A stretch of DNA of 64,000 nucleotides from Ga0077527 sp964433345. GTDB lineage: Bacteria > Pseudomonadota > Gammaproteobacteria > Burkholderiales > SG8-41. A program made the translations under genes and the position numbers. The notes under the pieces were generated by a model that saw only the letters and a program-made list of their open reading frames with translations, made no database searches and had not been told where the DNA came from. This document shows, piece by piece, positions 61,243 through 64,000 of this stretch (its first letter is position 1; every line of letters starts with the position of its first letter). Location of the stretch: contig CAYSQJ010000003.1 in the NCBI GenBank assembly GCA_964433345.1, forward strand, positions 248,001 to 312,000. The letters run 5' to 3'.

Positions 61243-62232
61243 TCAGGCCCGCAACACGTAATCCATCGGCCAGTCACGCAGCTGGTCGATGTATTTCCTG
61301 CCCCAAACAACCATCTCGTCTAGCCCCTCTTCCCAGCTGATCTCGGGCTCCCAGCCTACATCCTTCTTGATCGCGCTCGAATCCAGCCAGTAACGCGAAT
61401 CCTGCCCGAGGCGGTCTTCGGTCATCTCGCACAGCTGCTCAAAAGGCATGCCCAGTGCCTGCGCGGTCAGCTCGACTACGCGACGGATCGAGGTCGGATC
61501 CTTGGGGCCGGCGTTATAAACCGTGCCAAACGGCGCTTTCTCCGACACCAGAAGAATCGCCCGCGCCAGGTCCCGCGCGTGGATATACGATTTTTCTGCG
61601 CGGCCGCCGCCCTGCAACGGAAGCTTTTTGCCGGTCAGTCCACAAATGATGGTTTTCGGAATCACGCGATGCAGCAGTTGCCCCGGACAATAGGCATTCG
61701 ACGGCCGGATGATGTTCATCGGAAACTTGAGAAACTTCTGGACCGACAGCAGGTACATGTCGAACGCGGCCTTCGACGCGGCATAGGGACTGGTGGGCTG
61801 GATCGGCGTCGTTTCCTTGGCAGCAAAATCGACCGACCCGTAGAGCTCGGAAGTGCCGATCTGGATGAAGCGCTCCATGTAATCCCGCGCCATCAGTTCC
61901 TCGCTCAGCTTCGCGAGTGCCATCGAGTTGGTTTCAAAAAAGCGCCATGATTTCTTCCACGACACCGCGCCTTCGCCCTGTGCGGCATAGTTGATGATGA
62001 CGTCCGGCTTTTCCCGGTCAAGAACCTCCAGCACCGAATCCATTTCATAGGTGATGTGATAGGCGTGGTAGCGGAAATTCTTCCGCTTCTCGATATTCAA
62101 GGAGAACGGTTCCGGACGTAGCGGATTGCGTCCGATGCCGATCACTTTCTTTGGATCGGCGTTGTCGAGCAGATATAACGCCGTATGAATGCCAAATGAT
62201 CCGCCAGCGCCAAGAATAGCGTAAGTTTTCAC
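61243..62232 (-). CDS. NDP-sugar epimerase/dehydratase (extended SDR)
   Basis: A 329-residue SDR of the GDP-mannose/dTDP-glucose 4,6-dehydratase-like group. NAD motif AILGAGGSFGIHTALYLL, VIINYAAQGEGAVSW, GTSELYGSVDFAAKETTPI, and the catalytic YxxxK in SPYAASKAAFDMYLL followed by RPSNAYCPGQ. The sugar substrate cannot be told from sequence alone. It precedes the split transketolase genes on the same strand. Confidence 0.88.
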   Translation of the reverse strand: MKTYAILGAGGSFGIHTALYLLDNADPKKVIGIGRNPLRPEPFSLNIEKRKNFRYHAYHITYEMDSVLEVLDREKPDVIINYAAQGEGAVSWKKSWRFFETNSMALAKLSEELMARDYMERFIQIGTSELYGSVDFAAKETTPIQPTSPYAASKAAFDMYLLSVQKFLKFPMNIIRPSNAYCPGQLLHRVIPKTIICGLTGKKLPLQGGGRAEKSYIHARDLARAILLVSEKAPFGTVYNAGPKDPTSIRRVVELTAQALGMPFEQLCEMTEDRLGQDSRYWLDSSAIKKDVGWEPEISWEEGLDEMVVWGRKYIDQLRDWPMDYVLRA

Positions 62233-62264
62233 GATTTTTCCTTATAAAACAACAGGTTATCTCA

Positions 62265-62921
62265 TCATTCCAATATTGTCCAGTACCAGTCGCCAGTATA
62301 GCCCGCCTCCCGGAACAGCTTGATCCAGCCGTCGGGATAGTCGTGAAACTTGGCGGTCAACACCCAACTCATGAACAACTCGCGCTGCTCCGGCGTGCGA
62401 TACGAATCAACCTGGATGAAACCCCGGCCCGGAGCAAGGCGCTCGACCTCGCGCACGGCGCGCACCGCGTCGGCCCGTTCGAAATTATGTATGGTGTTGA
62501 TCGAAACAACCGCGGCAAAACTGTTGTCCGGGAAAGGCAGCCTGTCTCCGCTGCCGAGATGCAAACGGCCGACGGCCTCCGGCTCGCAATGCATCAAGGC
62601 ATACTCCGATACATCGAGCCCGAACGCCTCGAGGCCGGGGCAGACCTTCATCAGATCCTTGACAAGAAAACCCTTCGCGCATCCCACGTCAAGAACGCGG
62701 TCTCCCGGCTTCAGTCTGAAATGACGGACAATATCCTCGGCAATGGGAATCCATCGCCCGTCATAACGATAGCCGCCATAACCGACTTCCCGCGGGCCAT
62801 CGAAATACTGCTGACCGTACTGGCGGGAAACAGCGATGTTTTCCGGGGTCTGCGCCTCCTTGCGTTTCTCGATGTTGCGTTTGGTTTTCGGCAAACGCGC
62901 TAGTAAATCCACCTCAGCCAT
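62265..62921 (-). CDS. Class I SAM-dependent methyltransferase
   Basis: A 218-residue methyltransferase with the SAM motif DRVLDVGCAKGFLVKDLM, acidic strand GLDVSEYALMHCEPEA, and GDRLPFPDNSFAAVVSINTIHN. The short N-terminal extension is basic. Its place between two NDP-sugar SDR genes suggests methylation of a sugar or sugar nucleotide; this is inferred from context only. Confidence 0.88.
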   Translation of the reverse strand: MAEVDLLARLPKTKRNIEKRKEAQTPENIAVSRQYGQQYFDGPREVGYGGYRYDGRWIPIAEDIVRHFRLKPGDRVLDVGCAKGFLVKDLMKVCPGLEAFGLDVSEYALMHCEPEAVGRLHLGSGDRLPFPDNSFAAVVSINTIHNFERADAVRAVREVERLAPGRGFIQVDSYRTPEQRELFMSWVLTAKFHDYPDGWIKLFREAGYTGDWYWTILE

Positions 62922-62930
62922 GGTTGTCTC

Positions 62931-63800
62931 CTATTTTGCAACCCTTACTTGCGCCAAGCCGTCTTCAAGCGGCGTAAGCCGAAACCCAGGAAACGCCTTT
63001 TGGCAATTCGTAATGTCAAAAAAACGATGCAGCAGGTGGGGCCGCGGGCCGGGGCGCGGCACGCTTTTTACCGTGCCGCCATGCAATTTGGCGACGATAC
63101 GTGCAATATCGTAAAACGAGGTGGAAACGCCGGTCACCGCGTTGAGCGCGCCACGGCTTTTATGCTGGAGAAGCAATGCCGCCAATGCAGCGACATCATC
63201 CACCAGAATATGGTCGCGCCGCTCTTCCCCCTCGCCGAAAATCGTGATCGGCTCACCTTTGTCGGCCTGGCGGCGGAAACGATTGGGCCCGTAACCGCTA
63301 TGCGGATCGGCGGCGCCGTAAATGAGCGTCGGCCGCAGCATGGCCGCCGGGGCGGCCGTCGCACTTTTCAGCATCAGTTCACGCGCGGCGTGCATCATGC
63401 CGTGCAGCGTCGTTGGCGCACAGTACGAACTTTCGGTGACCGGATTCGCGTCATCCGCGTACACGGCATCGGAGCTGATGTAGACGAGGTGCGAAACCGG
63501 TTTTGCAGCCAACGCGGCGCAAACTACCTCGCCCATCCGCAGATTCTGCATCAGCATGGGCACGGTTTTTACCGGAGCGATGGCAGAAACCATCACCACG
63601 CTGTCCGTCGGCTGCAGGTATTTCGCCAGTTGTTCTTCTGCGCCGTCACTGAGCAGATCCAGTTCGCGTCGCGTCAGCGCCAGCACATTGACGCCGTCGC
63701 CTTCGAGCTTTTTCCGGATTGCGCTGCCGACGAAACCGCCGGCACCGATGATGACCACCCGCCAGGGTTTGGCAGGCTTGACGTTTACATGCTCAAGCAT
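62931..63800 (-). CDS. NAD-dependent epimerase/dehydratase with altered active site
   Basis: A 289-residue SDR with a clear NAD motif (VIIGAGGFVGSAIRKKL), VYISSDAVYADDANPVTE and TLIYGAADPHSGYG. Where the family has YxxxK the sequence reads TLHGMMHAARELML, so the catalytic Tyr and Lys are both His. This may mark a subfamily with different chemistry or a non-catalytic role. It is the first gene after the nucleotide-sugar dehydrogenase on this strand. Confidence 0.85.
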   Translation of the reverse strand: MLEHVNVKPAKPWRVVIIGAGGFVGSAIRKKLEGDGVNVLALTRRELDLLSDGAEEQLAKYLQPTDSVVMVSAIAPVKTVPMLMQNLRMGEVVCAALAAKPVSHLVYISSDAVYADDANPVTESSYCAPTTLHGMMHAARELMLKSATAAPAAMLRPTLIYGAADPHSGYGPNRFRRQADKGEPITIFGEGEERRDHILVDDVAALAALLLQHKSRGALNAVTGVSTSFYDIARIVAKLHGGTVKSVPRPGPRPHLLHRFFDITNCQKAFPGFRLTPLEDGLAQVRVAK

Positions 63801-63809
63801 TTGATTTCA

Positions 63810-64000
63810 TTAAACCTTTTTCAGTGGCGCCACGCCCAGGGTCAGGTAATCGAAACCGGCCGAAGCCCATGCCTTGTCTTCGAACACCCGGTAGGGGTCG
63901 ACAACGATCCGACCCTTCATGACGTGCGCCAGAGCCGTCGGCGTCAGCTCACGAAACTCCGGCCAAGGGGTCATGATCACCAGGACATCTGCGCCCGTCG
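63810..64000 (-). CDS. Nucleotide-sugar dehydrogenase, C-terminal fragment (UDP-glucose 6-dehydrogenase type)
   Basis: The frame is open to the window edge and stops at 63810. The visible tail reads DVLVIMTPWPEFREL, then GRIVVDPYRVFED and GFDYLTLGVA, the C-terminal domain of the UDP-glucose/GDP-mannose dehydrogenase family, which oxidises a sugar C6 to a uronic acid. The N-terminal NAD domain and active-site cysteine are outside the window. It starts this minus-strand sugar gene group. Confidence 0.85.
   Translation of the reverse strand, partial: TGADVLVIMTPWPEFRELTPTALAHVMKGRIVVDPYRVFEDKAWASAGFDYLTLGVAPLKKV

Overview
This 64 kb window is a gene-dense, high-G+C bacterial chromosome segment. 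Gene content and order (cca next to an NDUFA9-like gene and a soluble lytic transglycosylase, phoU-ppx, pyrR-pyrB-pyrC-like, ntrC-ntrB-DUF4124-glnA, macA-macB-tolC components, waaA-waaC) point to a Betaproteobacterium, probably of the Rhodocyclales/Nitrosomonadales kind. That placement is inferred from synteny, not from a search. I found no rRNA, tRNA, prophage or CRISPR array.

Left part (1-27.6 kb), housekeeping: the end of a diheme cytochrome c gene; a Nu-class-like GST; cca; a CbiM-like permease; an NDUFA9-type SDR; slt; ilvA; rpiA; then a compact polyphosphate region (phoU, ppx and, facing them, ppk1, a CYTH-CHAD protein, sixA and a two-domain PPK2-type polyphosphate:AMP phosphotransferase). 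It continues with yggX, argA, rsmE, trkA/trkH, a photolyase, yqgE-ruvX and a pyrimidine cluster pyrR-pyrB-pyrC-like, in which the dihydroorotase homologue has lost its metal ligands.

Middle part (27.6-49 kb): prlC, a DUF4124/glutaredoxin-like secreted protein, xthA, gor, the nitrogen-control genes ntrC-ntrB and glnA, a rhodanese, a GNAT-nitrilase fusion, uppP, a MacAB-type efflux system whose adaptor carries an extra helical insert, thiC behind a TPP riboswitch, a pcm-like methyltransferase and tolC. The glnA leader has a readable sigma-54 promoter, an IHF-type site and two NtrC-type sites in the classical order.

Right part (48.9-64 kb), accessory DNA and cell-surface sugars: a REP-associated tyrosine transposase with REP hairpins around it; 118-bp-period REP arrays in opposite orientations on both sides of waaA-waaC; a higBA module embedded in REP sequence; a lone cysC; a dTDP-rhamnose set rfbB...rfbA-rfbC-rfbD interrupted by a toxin-antitoxin pair and by a four-helix-bundle protein gene; then a minus-strand surface-polysaccharide set (Nudix, split transketolase, two NDP-sugar SDRs, methyltransferase, nucleotide-sugar dehydrogenase running off the end).

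The most unusual structure is a family of inverted short-repeat arrays (7- or 8-bp units of the type GTRATNN) at four gene borders. Three are roughly 90-110 bp hairpins without a gene. The fourth carries the four-helix-bundle gene between its two arms and ends exactly at the rfbA start codon. This looks like a cassette/empty-site relationship and is the best candidate here for an undescribed element.
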